Source of the DNA: Burkholderia pyrrocinia
GTDB taxonomy: Bacteria; Pseudomonadota; Gammaproteobacteria; Burkholderiales; Burkholderiaceae
Length of the DNA: 64,000 bases
NCBI RefSeq assembly: GCF_018417535.1
Contig: NZ_CP070978.1
Coordinates: forward strand, 2,108,001-2,172,000
Direction: 5' to 3'
Under the pieces are notes generated by a model. That model saw only the letters and a list, made by a program, of their open reading frames with translations. It made no database searches and was not told the DNA's origin. Position numbers and translations under genes: made by a program. This document shows, piece by piece, positions 42,462-51,975 of this stretch (positions within the stretch are counted from its first letter, which is position 1; each line of letters begins with the position of its first letter).

Positions 42462-44027
42462 ATGGAGACGTACGACCATATCGTCGTCGGCGGCGGTTCG
42501 GCCGGCTGCACGGTCGCGCATCGGCTGGTGAAGGCCGGCAGGCGCGTGCTGCTGCTCGAGGACGGCCCGAAGGACGACAGCCTGTTCATCCGGATTCCGG
42601 CGACGTTCATTCGTGTGCTCGGCACGCAGCGCACCGTCACGTTCGAAAGCGAGCCGCAGCCCGGCGCGGCGGGACGCAAGACCTACGTGCCGCAGGGTCG
42701 CACGCTCGGCGGCGGCAGTTCAGTCAATGCGATGCTGTACGTGCGCGGCACGCGCGACGACTACGACGACTGGGCCGCGCTCGGCTGCACGGGCTGGGGC
42801 TGGGACGACGTGCTGCCCGTGTTCAAGCGCGCCGAATCGCACCTGCGGCTCTCCGAGCCGTTCCACGGCACCGACGGGCCGTTGAAGGTCGGCGACACGC
42901 GCTTCCGGCATCCGCTGAGCCTCGCGTTCGTGAAGGCCGCGCAGGAAGCCGGCATCGCGTACAACGACGACTTCAACGGCGCCGCGCAACACGGCGTTGG
43001 CTTCTATCACACGACGATCTTCGACGGGCAGCGCGGCAGCACCGCCGCCACCTATCTCGCCGACGCGATCCGCCACCCGAACCTGCGCGTGCTGACCGGC
43101 TGCCGCGTGACGCGCATCCGGTTCGACGGCCGGCGCGCGACCGGCGTCGAATGGCGAACCGAAAGCGGCGCGACGGGTTCGGCCGCCGCGCGCGCCGACG
43201 TCGTGCTCGCGGCCGGCGCGCTGAGCACGCCGAAACTGCTGATGCTGTCCGGCATCGGGCCCGGCGCGCACCTGCACGCGCACGGCATCGACGTGCTGCA
43301 TGACAGCCCCGACGTCGGCGCCAACTACCAGGACCACCTCGAAGTATCGATCTACGGCTACAGCCATGCGCCGGTCAGCCTGTTGGGCGAGGATCGCGGG
43401 CTGAAGGCGTTGCGGCACGGGCTGCAGTGGATGCTGTGCCGCACCGGCCTGCTGACGTCGAACGTCGTCGAATCCGGCGCGTTCGTCGACACGACGGGCA
43501 GCGGTCGGCCGGACCTCCAGTTCCACGTGCTGCCGACGCTCGTCGGCGACGTCGATCGCGCGCCGCTGCCCGGCCACGGCCTGTCGATCAATCCGTGCCT
43601 GCTCAGGCCGCGCTCGCGCGGCTCCGTGCAACTGCGCGGCAACGATCCGGCCGCGCCGATCCGGTTCGACAGCGGCGCGCTGTCCGACCCGGCCGACGTC
43701 GACGGCCTCGTGCGCGGCGTCGCGCTCGCCCGGCAGATCATCCGCGCGCCGTCGCTCGCGCGCATCGTTCGCGAAGCCGAGATGCTGGCCGATGCGGCAC
43801 TCGCCGACTACGTGCGGCGCCGCGCGAAAACCGTCTATCACCCGGCCGGCACCTGCCGCATGGGCAACGACGCGCACGCGGTCGTCACGCCGCGCCTCGC
43901 GGTGCAAGGCATCGACGGATTGCGGATCTGCGATGCGTCGGTGATGCCGCGCATCGTGTCCGGCAACACGAACGCGCCGACGATCATGATCGCGGAGCGC
44001 TGTGCCGAGTTCATGCTGGCGGAGTGA
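42462..44027 (+). CDS. GMC-family FAD oxidoreductase (choline dehydrogenase-like)
   Basis: A 521-residue flavoprotein. The ADP-binding loop is DHIVVGGGSAGCTVAHRLVK. GMC signatures are GRTLGGGSSVNAMLYVRGTR and AGALSTPKLLMLSGIGPGAH. The active-site region is KTVYHPAGTCRMG (His) and GNTNAPTIMIAE (Asn). It oxidises a primary or secondary alcohol to an aldehyde or ketone, passing electrons to the respiratory chain or oxygen. AAGGAG precedes the ATG. With the dehydrogenases and the aldehyde dehydrogenase to the right it suggests degradation of an aromatic or aliphatic alcohol. Confidence 0.92.
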   Translation: METYDHIVVGGGSAGCTVAHRLVKAGRRVLLLEDGPKDDSLFIRIPATFIRVLGTQRTVTFESEPQPGAAGRKTYVPQGRTLGGGSSVNAMLYVRGTRDDYDDWAALGCTGWGWDDVLPVFKRAESHLRLSEPFHGTDGPLKVGDTRFRHPLSLAFVKAAQEAGIAYNDDFNGAAQHGVGFYHTTIFDGQRGSTAATYLADAIRHPNLRVLTGCRVTRIRFDGRRATGVEWRTESGATGSAAARADVVLAAGALSTPKLLMLSGIGPGAHLHAHGIDVLHDSPDVGANYQDHLEVSIYGYSHAPVSLLGEDRGLKALRHGLQWMLCRTGLLTSNVVESGAFVDTTGSGRPDLQFHVLPTLVGDVDRAPLPGHGLSINPCLLRPRSRGSVQLRGNDPAAPIRFDSGALSDPADVDGLVRGVALARQIIRAPSLARIVREAEMLADAALADYVRRRAKTVYHPAGTCRMGNDAHAVVTPRLAVQGIDGLRICDASVMPRIVSGNTNAPTIMIAERCAEFMLAE

Positions 44028-44065
44028 CGTGGCACGCGTGCGCTGCACCGCACTGAAAACAAAAA

Positions 44066-44086
44066 CGGCGCGTGAGACACGCGCCG
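44066..44086 (-). terminator. Intrinsic terminator of the minus-strand AraC gene
   Basis: CGGCGCGTG-AGA-CACGCGCCG, a perfect 9-bp stem. Read on the minus strand it is followed by GTTTTTGTTTTC, a classical T-rich tail. It lies after the AraC-type gene (stop at 44108) and also separates the convergent GMC gene. Confidence 0.85.
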
Positions 44087-44107
44087 CCACCCCATCCACT
44101 GCCGGGA

Positions 44108-45088
44108 TCAGGACTCGGCCGCGCGCGCCGCATCGCGCAGCGCCATCGGCGACGCGCCGTAGCGCTCGCGAATCGCGCGGCTGAAGTGCGCCTGGCTCGA
44201 GAACCCCCAGCGAAACGCGATCTCGCCGACGCTCGTCTTGCGCAGCCGCGCATCCGTCAGCTCGCGATGCGCGTGCGACAGCCGTTCCGACCAGATGTGC
44301 TGCGTGATCGACTCGCCTTCGGCCGCAAACAGCCGGCCGAGATGGCGCAGCGACAGCCCGACCGCGTCGGCCACCGCCTGCGGCCCGAGCTCCGGTTCGC
44401 CGAGATGCGTCGCGATGTACTGCTTCGCGGTCAGCAGGTACGACAGCGACGCGCGCGATGCGCCCGCGCCGTTCACTTCCGCATCGATGAGTTCCGCAAT
44501 CAGCGTGCGCGTGTGCTCGGCGAACCGCGCGGCATCGTGCTCGACGGGATCCTTCATGAACCGCTCGACGCTCGCGCGCAACGTCGCGCCGAGCATCGCG
44601 CCCGCACCCGGCTTCGGCGCGATCCGCAGCGGCAGCGCCGCCAGTTCCGCATCGAGCCGGTCGTCGAACGTCGTGATCGGGATATCGATCAGCAATTGCC
44701 GCATCGGCGTCAGGAATCCGAACAGATAAGGCACGCGCGTGTCGTAGACGACGACATCGCCGGCGTCCGCGAGCAGGCACCGGTCGCGCTGAATGAAATA
44801 CGCGCGCCCGCTCAGGATCTGGCACGCGAACAGCGATTCCTTCGGCAACTGGCGCACCAAAGCGGGGCTGCGCTCGATCACGTGATCCTGGCCGCTGATG
44901 TCGGCAAGGCCGAGGCCCGGCAGCGAGATGTCGGTCTTCTCGACTTCGAGCCCGGCCGGCGACAGCGACGAGCAGCGCAGGCCGACCAGCGTCGCCGCAT
45001 TGAACGCATCCCAGTACGCCATCCGGTCGCGCACCGGCACGTCGGCCGTCGAGCCTCGCGTGCATGAAAAAACGGTCGAATTCGTCAC
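44108..45088 (-). CDS. AraC-family regulator, FeaR-like
   Basis: A 326-residue regulator. The sensor domain contains CQILSGRAYFIQRDRCLLAD and AGDVVVYDTRVPYLFGF, matching the FeaR-type pattern. The HTH region has LGPQAVADAVGLSLRHLGRL and VGEIAFRWGFSSQAHFSRAI. The start is a GTG at 45088 after GGAGGCGAC, an unusually short spacing of four. It is divergent from the cupin-MFS-dehydrogenase genes (184 bases between), so it most likely controls that operon. Confidence 0.9.
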   Translation of the reverse strand: MTNSTVFSCTRGSTADVPVRDRMAYWDAFNAATLVGLRCSSLSPAGLEVEKTDISLPGLGLADISGQDHVIERSPALVRQLPKESLFACQILSGRAYFIQRDRCLLADAGDVVVYDTRVPYLFGFLTPMRQLLIDIPITTFDDRLDAELAALPLRIAPKPGAGAMLGATLRASVERFMKDPVEHDAARFAEHTRTLIAELIDAEVNGAGASRASLSYLLTAKQYIATHLGEPELGPQAVADAVGLSLRHLGRLFAAEGESITQHIWSERLSHAHRELTDARLRKTSVGEIAFRWGFSSQAHFSRAIRERYGASPMALRDAARAAES

Positions 45089-45272
45089 GTCGCCTCCTGC
45101 TGGCGCCCGTCGTACGGAGCGGCATGCATTGCGGAATTGGGGGATGGATCGTTTAAACGTCGTGCGGTGCGATGTCCGGCCCGATCAAGCAATTCGTCCA
45201 GCCCAGTCAAGAGCGGCGCGCACCGTCTGGCTAAAGTCGAGCCCACGACACCTCTATACAAGGAGACAGACC

Positions 45273-45806
45273 GTGGTCGACCAAGCCGTAGCCGAATTCT
45301 GGCAAAACATTGCGCCGATTGCCAATCCGTTCAAGCCCGATGCGCTGCCCGAAGCGTATATCGCGAACGCGGCCACCGACGACGAACGTTATTACGTTCC
45401 GTTCACCGAAACGGTTTCGTCGCGGCCGCTGTGGATCTCGCCGTCGCAGAACAAATGGTGCGACATCCTGATGGCGAAGGAAGCGGGGCTCGTGAACCGG
45501 CACTATCACCCGCACGAGGTGTTCGCATACACGCTGTCCGGCAAATGGGGCTACCTGGAACACGAATGGACCGCGACGAAGGGCGATTTCGTGTACGAGA
45601 CGCCGGGCGAAGGCCACACGCTCGTCGCGTTCGACCATCCCGAGCCGATGCGCGCGTTCTTCATCGTCAAGGGGCCGCTGATCTGGCTCGACGACGAAGG
45701 CAACCCCGACGGCTATTTCGACGTGCATTCGTACATCGCGATGTGCAAGGCCCACTACGAGAAGGTCGGCCTCGGCGCGCAGGCGATCGAGAAGCTGTTC
45801 CGCTGA
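45273..45806 (+). CDS. Cupin, 2,4'-dihydroxyacetophenone dioxygenase-like
   Basis: A 177-residue single-domain cupin. The metal site is in NRHYHPHEVFAYTLSGKWGY (His residues and Glu) with a later His in GEGHTLVAF. The N-terminal segment YYVPFTETVSSRPLWISPSQ and NKWCDILMAKEAG are typical of the DAD/ChrR-like group. Characterised DAD cleaves 2,4'-dihydroxyacetophenone to 4-hydroxybenzoate and formate using Fe. The GTG at 45273 has AAGGAG eight bases upstream. Many homologues have unknown substrates, so the reaction here is inferred. It is the first gene of an operon with MFS, ADH and SDR genes. Confidence 0.75.
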   Translation: MVDQAVAEFWQNIAPIANPFKPDALPEAYIANAATDDERYYVPFTETVSSRPLWISPSQNKWCDILMAKEAGLVNRHYHPHEVFAYTLSGKWGYLEHEWTATKGDFVYETPGEGHTLVAFDHPEPMRAFFIVKGPLIWLDDEGNPDGYFDVHSYIAMCKAHYEKVGLGAQAIEKLFR

Positions 45807-45824
45807 CCCGCGACGAGGCCGGCC

Positions 45825-47129
45825 ATGACATCCCAATCCTCCCCCAAGCTTTCATGGACGTACGAGAACAGGCTGCTGCTGATCCTGTTCATGACGTTCG
45901 GTTTCGTGTTCTTCGACCGCCTGGCGCTGTCGTTCCTGTTCCCGTTCATGTCCGCCGAACTGCACCTGACGAATGCGCAGCTCGGCATGGTGTCGTCCGC
46001 GCTCGCGCTCACCTGGGCGCTGTCCGGCGCCGCGACCGGCGCATGGTCCGACGCGCGCGGCACGCGCAAGCCGCTGCTGATCGCCGCCGTGCTCGGCTTT
46101 TCCGTGTGCTCGGCGCTGTCGGGGCTGGTCGGCGGCTTCGCGAGCCTGATCGCGTTCCGCGCGTTGATGGGCATCGCCGAAGGCCCCGTGCTGCCGCTGT
46201 CGCAGTCGCTGATGGTCGAGAGTTCGACGCCCAGCCGCCGCGGGCTGAACATGGGCTTGCTGCAGGGCTCGGCTGCCGGCCTGCTCGGCGCGATGATCGG
46301 GCCGCCGGTCGTGATCGGGATCGCGACCGCGTACGGCTGGCGCCACGCGTTCTACGTGTCGTGCATTCCGGGCTTCCTGATCGCATTCTGCATCTGGCGC
46401 TGGGTTCGCGAAGCACCGCCCGGCGGCGCACGGCATGCGCAGGCCGACACCGTCGGCGCGCCGGCGGCGGGCGGCGCGGCAATCAGCCGCTGGGCGCTGC
46501 TGAAGGAACGCAACATCCTGCTCTGCGTGCTGATCAGTTGCTTCTTCCTCACGTGGTTCATCGTGATCATCTCGTTCGCGCCGGTGTTCCTCGTCGACAG
46601 CCGCCACCTGTCCCCGTCCGACATGGGCGTCGTGATGACCTGCCTCGGCGCCGCGTGGGTGTTCTGGGGTTTCGCGGTGCCCGCGATCTCCGACCGGATC
46701 GGCCGCAAGCCGACGATGATCGTGTTCGCGCTGATCGCCGCCGCGTGCCCCATCGCGATGATTCACGCGAATTCGCTGGTGGCGCTGTGCGCACTCGTGC
46801 TCGCGACCTACACGGGCCTCGGCTGCTTCACGCTGTTCATGGCGACGATCCCGGCCGAAACGGTGCCGCCCCGCTCGATCGCCAGCGCGCTCGGGCTGAT
46901 CATGGGCGCCGGCGAACTGATCGGCGGCTTCGTCGCGCCGACCGTTGCCGGCTTCGCGGCGGACAAGTACGGCCTGCAGTTCGCGATGTGGACGTCGGCA
47001 ACCGGCGCGATCCTCGCGTGCGTGCTGTCGTTCGGCCTCGTCGAAACCGCGCCCGCCGTGCTGCGCAAGCGCGCGCTCGCCGGCGCCGCCGCCAGCCGTC
47101 TCGATACACCGAACCTCGGAGGACGCTGA
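45825..47129 (+). CDS. MFS transporter (organic anion symporter type)
   Basis: A 434-residue, twelve-helix importer. Helix 1 contains FFDRLALSFLFPFMSAEL. The loop 2-3 motif is GAWSDARGTRKPLLIAAV, and the second-half equivalent is PAISDRIGRKPTMIVFAL. It probably takes up the organic acid or ketone degraded by the surrounding enzymes. It starts 19 bases after the cupin stop, with GAGG upstream, and ends one base before the alcohol dehydrogenase gene, so the three are co-transcribed. Confidence 0.9.
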   Translation: MTSQSSPKLSWTYENRLLLILFMTFGFVFFDRLALSFLFPFMSAELHLTNAQLGMVSSALALTWALSGAATGAWSDARGTRKPLLIAAVLGFSVCSALSGLVGGFASLIAFRALMGIAEGPVLPLSQSLMVESSTPSRRGLNMGLLQGSAAGLLGAMIGPPVVIGIATAYGWRHAFYVSCIPGFLIAFCIWRWVREAPPGGARHAQADTVGAPAAGGAAISRWALLKERNILLCVLISCFFLTWFIVIISFAPVFLVDSRHLSPSDMGVVMTCLGAAWVFWGFAVPAISDRIGRKPTMIVFALIAAACPIAMIHANSLVALCALVLATYTGLGCFTLFMATIPAETVPPRSIASALGLIMGAGELIGGFVAPTVAGFAADKYGLQFAMWTSATGAILACVLSFGLVETAPAVLRKRALAGAAASRLDTPNLGGR

Positions 47130-47130
47130 C

Positions 47131-48252
47131 ATGCGCGCACTTCAATGGCATGGCCCGCGCGACGTCCGTCTCGTGGAAATCGACACGCCGCGCGTCGGAC
47201 CGGGCGAGGTGCGCATCGCGGTCGCCTATTGCGGCATCTGCGGCAGCGACCTGCACGAATACGCGGACGGCCCGCACGCGATTCCGGTCGACACGCCGCA
47301 TGCGCTGTCCGGGCGCACCGCGCCGCTGACGCTCGGCCACGAGTTCTGCGGCACCGTCGTCGAAGTCGGCGAAGGCGTGACGACCCTGAACCCGGGCGAC
47401 TGCGTCGCCGTCGAGCCCGAATATCGCTGCCACCAATGTGCGTACTGCCGCTCGGGCTCGTACAACCTGTGCGTGTCGATGGGCTTCGCGGGCCTGATGG
47501 GCGACGGCGGGATGGCCGACTTCGCGGTCGTGCCGGCCTACATGCTGCATCGGCTGCCCGACGGCGTCAGTCTCGAGCAGGCCGCCGTGATGGAACCCGC
47601 CGCCGTCGCGCTGCACGCGTTGCGCCGTGCCGAACTCCGGCTCGGCGACACCTGCGCGGTGTTCGGGCTCGGGCCGATCGGCCTGTTGCTGATCCAGCTC
47701 GCGAAGCTGCAGGGCGCGACGACCATCGTGGCGGTCGACGTGTCGCCCGAGCGCCTCGCGGCCGCCATACGCTTCGGCGCGACGCACACGTTCAATGCGC
47801 GCTCGCTCGACGCGTCCGTGCTGCGCGACGCGATCCGCGAGGCGTCGGGCGGGCTCGGCGTCGATGCGAGCTTCGAGGCCGCCGGTTTGCCGGCCACGTT
47901 CGAAGCGGCGATGCAGGCGCTGCGCAAGGGCGGCCGCGTCGTGATGGTCGGCCTGATGCCGCAGGCGGGCTTCGATGCGTTCCGCGCGGTCAACGACGAA
48001 CTGACCTTCACGGCAAGCGTCGGTTACCGGCATGCATACGAAGACCTGCTGCGCATCGTCGCGTCGGGCGCGCTCGACCTCACGTCGATCGTTACACGCA
48101 CCGTATCGCTCGAAGATGCCGTCGCCGACGGCTTCGACGCGCTGCTCGCCGATCGTACGCAGATCAAGATCCTGGTTTCTCCCGCGCAGCGGTCCGCCCG
48201 CCGCGCCCACCTCATCGGGAGTGTCGAACATGAGTCACCCGTGGGCGTTTGA
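47131..48252 (+). CDS. Zinc-dependent alcohol dehydrogenase, 2,3-butanediol dehydrogenase-like
   Basis: A 373-residue MDR enzyme. Catalytic zinc ligands are in [16 protein letters not shown] (Cys34), GHEF (His70, Glu71) and [10 protein letters not shown] (Glu). The structural-zinc cysteines 100, 103, 106 and 114 are all present ([18 protein letters not shown]). The NAD loop is [22 protein letters not shown] precedes the ATG. The gene overlaps the following SDR gene by 23 bases. It probably oxidises a vicinal diol or secondary alcohol to a ketone. Confidence 0.9.
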   Translation: MRALQWHGPRDVRLVEIDTPRVGPGEVRIAVAYCGICGSDLHEYADGPHAIPVDTPHALSGRTAPLTLGHEFCGTVVEVGEGVTTLNPGDCVAVEPEYRCHQCAYCRSGSYNLCVSMGFAGLMGDGGMADFAVVPAYMLHRLPDGVSLEQAAVMEPAAVALHALRRAELRLGDTCAVFGLGPIGLLLIQLAKLQGATTIVAVDVSPERLAAAIRFGATHTFNARSLDASVLRDAIREASGGLGVDASFEAAGLPATFEAAMQALRKGGRVVMVGLMPQAGFDAFRAVNDELTFTASVGYRHAYEDLLRIVASGALDLTSIVTRTVSLEDAVADGFDALLADRTQIKILVSPAQRSARRAHLIGSVEHESPVGV

Positions 48253-48952
48253 AGGCAAGACCGTCGTCGTGACGGGCGGCACGTCGGGCATCGGTGCGAG
48301 CACGGCCTGGCGCTTCGCGGAAGCGGGCGCGTCGGTCGTCGCGCTCGGGCTCGACGTCGCCGGCCCGCATGCGCCCGTGCATCCGCGCGTCCGGTGCGTG
48401 GAGCTGAACGTGACCGACAGCGACGCGCTGACGCGCACGATCGCCGCGTTGCCGCGGCTCGACGTGCTCGTCAACGGCGTCGGCATCAGCCGGCACGCGG
48501 ACGAATACCGGATGGATCAGTTCGAGCTCGTGCTGAACGTGAACCTGACGTCGGTGATGCGCGCGTCCGACGCCGCGTTGCCGGCGCTGTCCGCGCATGG
48601 CGGCAGCATCGTCAACGTCGCGTCGATGTACACGTACTTCGGCAGCAAGGACCGGCCCGCGTACAGCGCGAGCAAGGGCGGCATCGCACAGCTCACGCGT
48701 TCGCTCGCGCAGGCGTGGGCCGAGCGCGGCATTCGCGTGAACGCCGTCGCGCCCGGCTGGATCGATACGCCGCTCAGCAGCGGGCTGATGGCCGACGCGC
48801 AGGCGTCGCGGCAGATCCTCGATCGCACCCCGCTCGGGCGCTGGGGCACCGCCGACGAGGTCGCGAACGTGATCCTGTTCCTGTGCTCGCCCGGCGCGTC
48901 GTTCGTGACCGGCGCGGTCGTGCCGGTGGACGGCGGGTATTCGACGGTCTAG
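48230..48952 (+). CDS. SDR-family oxidoreductase
   Basis: A 240-residue classical [43 protein letters not shown] (NNAG replaced by NGVG), [20 protein letters not shown] followed by SKGG (Ser, Tyr, Lys) and [16 protein letters not shown] are seen. GGGAG is eight bases before the ATG. It overlaps the end of the alcohol dehydrogenase gene, so translation is coupled. It likely acts on the ketone or alcohol of the same pathway. Confidence 0.88.
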   Translation: MSHPWAFEGKTVVVTGGTSGIGASTAWRFAEAGASVVALGLDVAGPHAPVHPRVRCVELNVTDSDALTRTIAALPRLDVLVNGVGISRHADEYRMDQFELVLNVNLTSVMRASDAALPALSAHGGSIVNVASMYTYFGSKDRPAYSASKGGIAQLTRSLAQAWAERGIRVNAVAPGWIDTPLSSGLMADAQASRQILDRTPLGRWGTADEVANVILFLCSPGASFVTGAVVPVDGGYSTV

Positions 48953-48960
48953 CCGCCCGC

Positions 48961-48998
48961 GCGTCGCGGCGGCAAGCGGTACCCCACCGCCGCGACGC
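48961..48998 (+). terminator. Hairpin after the cupin-MFS-ADH-SDR operon
   Basis: GCGTCGCGGCGG and CCGCCGCGACGC form a perfect 12-bp stem with a 14-base loop, nine bases after the SDR stop. It separates the operon from the porin gene. No T-run. Confidence 0.6.
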
Positions 48999-49122
48999 GT
49001 CATCCGGTTCCGCTTTATCCCCGTCGGGCCGAGTCCGTTCCGGCCCGGCATTCATCACGACAATCAGTAGTCCCATCAAAAATATCCGATCCGATCGGAA
49101 ACATGTGAGGAGCACCTTGGAG

Positions 49123-50214
49123 ATGACGAAAAAGACCCTTCTGGCCCTCGCGGCCTGCGCGATCCCGGCCGCGGCGCTCGCGCAGAGCAGCGTGACGATG
49201 TTCGGGCTGATGGACGCCGGCCTCAGTTACGTCAGCAACGAAGGCGGCCACGGAAACGCGAAATTCGACGACAACATCTTTTTTCCGAACCTGCTCGGCT
49301 TCGAAGGCAAGGAGGATCTCGGCGCGGGCACGCGCGCGATCTTCCGGCTCGTGAATCAGTATTCGCTCGGCAACGGTTCGATCATCGGCGGCGGGTTGTT
49401 CGCGCGGCAGGCCTACGTCGGGCTGGAAAACGATCGCTACGGCAAGCTCACGCTCGGCAACCAGTACGAGTTCATGGTCGACTCGCTGGCCGCCAGCGGC
49501 AACGAGATCGCGCAGGATCTCGTCGGCCTGTACGGCTTTCGCAACGGGCCGTTCGACAAGCTCGCGCTGCCCAACAACCCGACCGGCGCGTTCGACTGGG
49601 ATCGTGTCGCGGGCAGCAATCGCGTCGCGAACTCCGTCAAGTACACGAGCCCGTCGCTGTCGGGCCTGATCTTCGGCGCGCTGTACGGCTTCGGCAACGT
49701 CGCGGGGTCGGTCGGCGCGAACAACACGGCCAGCGTCGGCGCGAGCTATGACAACGGCCCGTTCGGCGCGGGCGCGGCCTATACGAACCAGAAATACGGC
49801 GCGGCGGCCGGGCTGCCGCCGACCAGCGTGCGCAACTGGGGGGCGGGCGTGCACTACACGCTCGGCACGGTCACGGGGAAGGCACTCTTCACGACCGTGC
49901 GCAACGCGCAGAACGGCGCGGGCGTGTGGTCGGCGGAAGCCGGCGCGGCGTGGCATCCGTCGCCTGCGTGGGTGGTCGGCGCGAGCTACACGTACATGAA
50001 GGGCAACGACACGCTCGACAACGCGCATGCGCACCAGTTCCTCGCCGCCGTCCAGTACTGGCTGTCGAAGCGCACGATGGTGTACGTCGCCGGCGTTCAC
50101 CAGCGCGCGAGCCACGGCAGCAACGCGCAGATCAACGGCGTGATGGATGCGAACGGCGCGTCGAGCGGCGCGCTGCAGTCGATCGCGCGGATCGGCTTCA
50201 GCACGCGGTTCTGA
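49123..50214 (+). CDS. Outer-membrane porin (general diffusion, OmpC-like Burkholderia type)
   Basis: A 363-residue trimeric beta-barrel porin. The signal peptide MTKKTLLALAACAIPAAALA is followed by QSSVTMFGLMDAGLSYVSNE. Barrel landmarks are LLGFEGKEDLGAGTRAIFRL, ARQAYVGLENDRYGKLTLGN and the C-terminal strand ending in Phe (ARIGFSTRF) needed for BAM recognition. AGGAG is ten bases before the ATG; a TTG six bases earlier is possible. It lies in the catabolic cluster and may admit its substrate. Confidence 0.93.
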   Translation: MTKKTLLALAACAIPAAALAQSSVTMFGLMDAGLSYVSNEGGHGNAKFDDNIFFPNLLGFEGKEDLGAGTRAIFRLVNQYSLGNGSIIGGGLFARQAYVGLENDRYGKLTLGNQYEFMVDSLAASGNEIAQDLVGLYGFRNGPFDKLALPNNPTGAFDWDRVAGSNRVANSVKYTSPSLSGLIFGALYGFGNVAGSVGANNTASVGASYDNGPFGAGAAYTNQKYGAAAGLPPTSVRNWGAGVHYTLGTVTGKALFTTVRNAQNGAGVWSAEAGAAWHPSPAWVVGASYTYMKGNDTLDNAHAHQFLAAVQYWLSKRTMVYVAGVHQRASHGSNAQINGVMDANGASSGALQSIARIGFSTRF

Positions 50215-50216
50215 CA

Positions 50217-50237
50217 CGCGCGGCGGCCGGCCGCGCG
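50217..50237. terminator. Short GC hairpin after porin gene
   Basis: CGCGCGGC-GGCCG-GCCGCGCG immediately follows the porin stop. It lies between convergent porin and aldehyde dehydrogenase genes. No T-run; moderate support only. Confidence 0.45.
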
Positions 50238-50289
50238 AACCTGCGTGGCCGGCCCCGCCTCATCCCGTCCGGCCATGCCCTTTACGTCG

Positions 50290-51780
50290 TCAGAAGCGGA
50301 TCGTCACGGATTTCGGCTCGGTATACGCATCGATGAACGCCGACCCGTATTCGCGGCCGATGCCTGACCCTTTCGCGCCGCCGAACGGCACGGCCGGATC
50401 GACCAGCGTATGCATGTTCACCCACACGGTGCCCGCCTGGATGCGCGGTACGTAGCGCAGCGCCTTCGACAAGTCGTTCGTCCAGAGGCTTGCCGTCAGC
50501 CCGAACGGCGTGTCGTTCATCATCGCGATCAGCTCCTCCTCCTCGTCGAACGGCACGAATGCGCCGACCGGCCCGAAGATTTCCTTGCGGTACACGCTCG
50601 ACTGCAGCGACTTCGGCACGACGAGGGTCGGCTTCACGTAGAAACCGTCGCGCGCATACGCGCCGCCGCCCGCGACGATGTCGTCGCCCTCGGCCTTCGC
50701 CAGCGTGAACGCATCGAGGCATTTGCGAAACTGCGGTTCGTTGCAGACCGGACCGATCATGCCCGCGTCGTCCATCGGATCGGACGGCTCGAAGCTGTCG
50801 AGGCGCGCCTTCAGTTTTCCGACGACTTCATCGAACTGCGATCGATGCACGAAAAAGCGCTCCGCCGACGCGCAGATCTGCCCGCTGTGCAGGAACCCGG
50901 CCTCGATCACGCCGTCGAGAATCTTCTCGACCGGCGTATCCGGCAGGAACGCCGCCGCGTTCTTGCCGCCCAGTTCGAGCGTGAAGCGCGTGAAGTTCGC
51001 GTTGACGGCTTCCTCGCCGATGATGCGGCCGGTCGGCACCGACCCCGTGAACGACACCTTCGCCACGCGCGGATCCCGGATGACCTTTCCGCCGACCTTG
51101 CCCGCGCCGTTGATGACGTTCAGCGTCCCGGGCGGCAACCCGGCTTCGGTGCCGAGCTCGGCGATGCGCAGCATCGTCAGCGGCGTGAATTCCGACGACT
51201 TGATCAGCACCGTATTGCCGGTCGCGAGCGCCGCACCGAATTTCCACACGGGAATCATCACCGGGAAATTCCACGGGATGATGCCGAAGACAACGCCCAG
51301 CGGCTCCCGCAGCGTAAACGACGTGTAACGCTCGCCGCCCATGCTCGGAAACGACGGCGCCAGCGTTTCGCCCGCGATCTTGGTGGCCCAGCCCGCGTAG
51401 TAGCGCAGCCAGCGCGCCGACCACGCCACCTCGATCATGCGCGACACGCCGATCAGCTTGCCCGACTGCGCGGTTTCGATCTGCGCGATCTCCTCGCCGT
51501 GCGCGTCGACGAGATCCGCGAAACGCAACAGGATGCGCTCGCGATCGGCCGGCGTCACGCGCGCCCACTCGCCGCGGAACGCGCGATCGGACGACGAGAT
51601 CGCGGCCTCGATCTCGTCGTCGGTCGCCTGCGCGACGGAACCGATCACCGCGCGCGTCGCCGGGTTCACGACCTCGATCCGTTCGCCGTTGCGGCCGGCC
51701 ACCGCCCGGCCGTCGATGTACTGGCCATGTTCGCGCGCGAGAAACGCTTTGACTTCGTCCAGCATCTGCACCAGCGCCAT
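50290..51780 (-). CDS. NAD(P)-dependent aldehyde dehydrogenase
   Basis: A 496-residue ALDH. It has GIIPWNFPVMIPVWK (cofactor loop), VSFTGSVPTGRIIGEEAV, the Glu in FTLELGGKNAAAF and the catalytic Cys in HSGQICASAERFFVHR. The C-terminus contains FGGAKGSGIGREYGS. It oxidises an aldehyde to the acid and resembles phenylacetaldehyde/betaine aldehyde-type enzymes. GGAGGT is seven bases before the ATG. It is divergent from the AraC-type gene at 51976, as FeaB is from FeaR. Confidence 0.93.
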   Translation of the reverse strand: MALVQMLDEVKAFLAREHGQYIDGRAVAGRNGERIEVVNPATRAVIGSVAQATDDEIEAAISSSDRAFRGEWARVTPADRERILLRFADLVDAHGEEIAQIETAQSGKLIGVSRMIEVAWSARWLRYYAGWATKIAGETLAPSFPSMGGERYTSFTLREPLGVVFGIIPWNFPVMIPVWKFGAALATGNTVLIKSSEFTPLTMLRIAELGTEAGLPPGTLNVINGAGKVGGKVIRDPRVAKVSFTGSVPTGRIIGEEAVNANFTRFTLELGGKNAAAFLPDTPVEKILDGVIEAGFLHSGQICASAERFFVHRSQFDEVVGKLKARLDSFEPSDPMDDAGMIGPVCNEPQFRKCLDAFTLAKAEGDDIVAGGGAYARDGFYVKPTLVVPKSLQSSVYRKEIFGPVGAFVPFDEEEELIAMMNDTPFGLTASLWTNDLSKALRYVPRIQAGTVWVNMHTLVDPAVPFGGAKGSGIGREYGSAFIDAYTEPKSVTIRF

Positions 51781-51975
51781 TTGCTTTACCTCCGGAAATC
51801 GATTGGGATGAAAAATCGGTCAGGCCGCGTTCCGATTCTAGAAGCGCGTCACCGGCGCACATCGGCGCTCCGTGCACACTTTTGGCTTCAGCGTGCAGAA
51901 CGGCGCGGCGAATGTACCGGCTTTTTTCATTTGCATTAACCTTGGTGCGTTCCCGGAACCTTCCCTCACCCGGCC

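Noticed and set aside
41279..43303. 674-codon plus-strand frame across the AraC and GMC genes
   Set aside because: Out of frame with both genes; composition is that of a GC-rich shadow frame.
42720..45125. 801-codon minus-strand frame across the GMC and AraC genes
   Set aside because: It crosses an intrinsic terminator and two well-defined genes and has no protein features.
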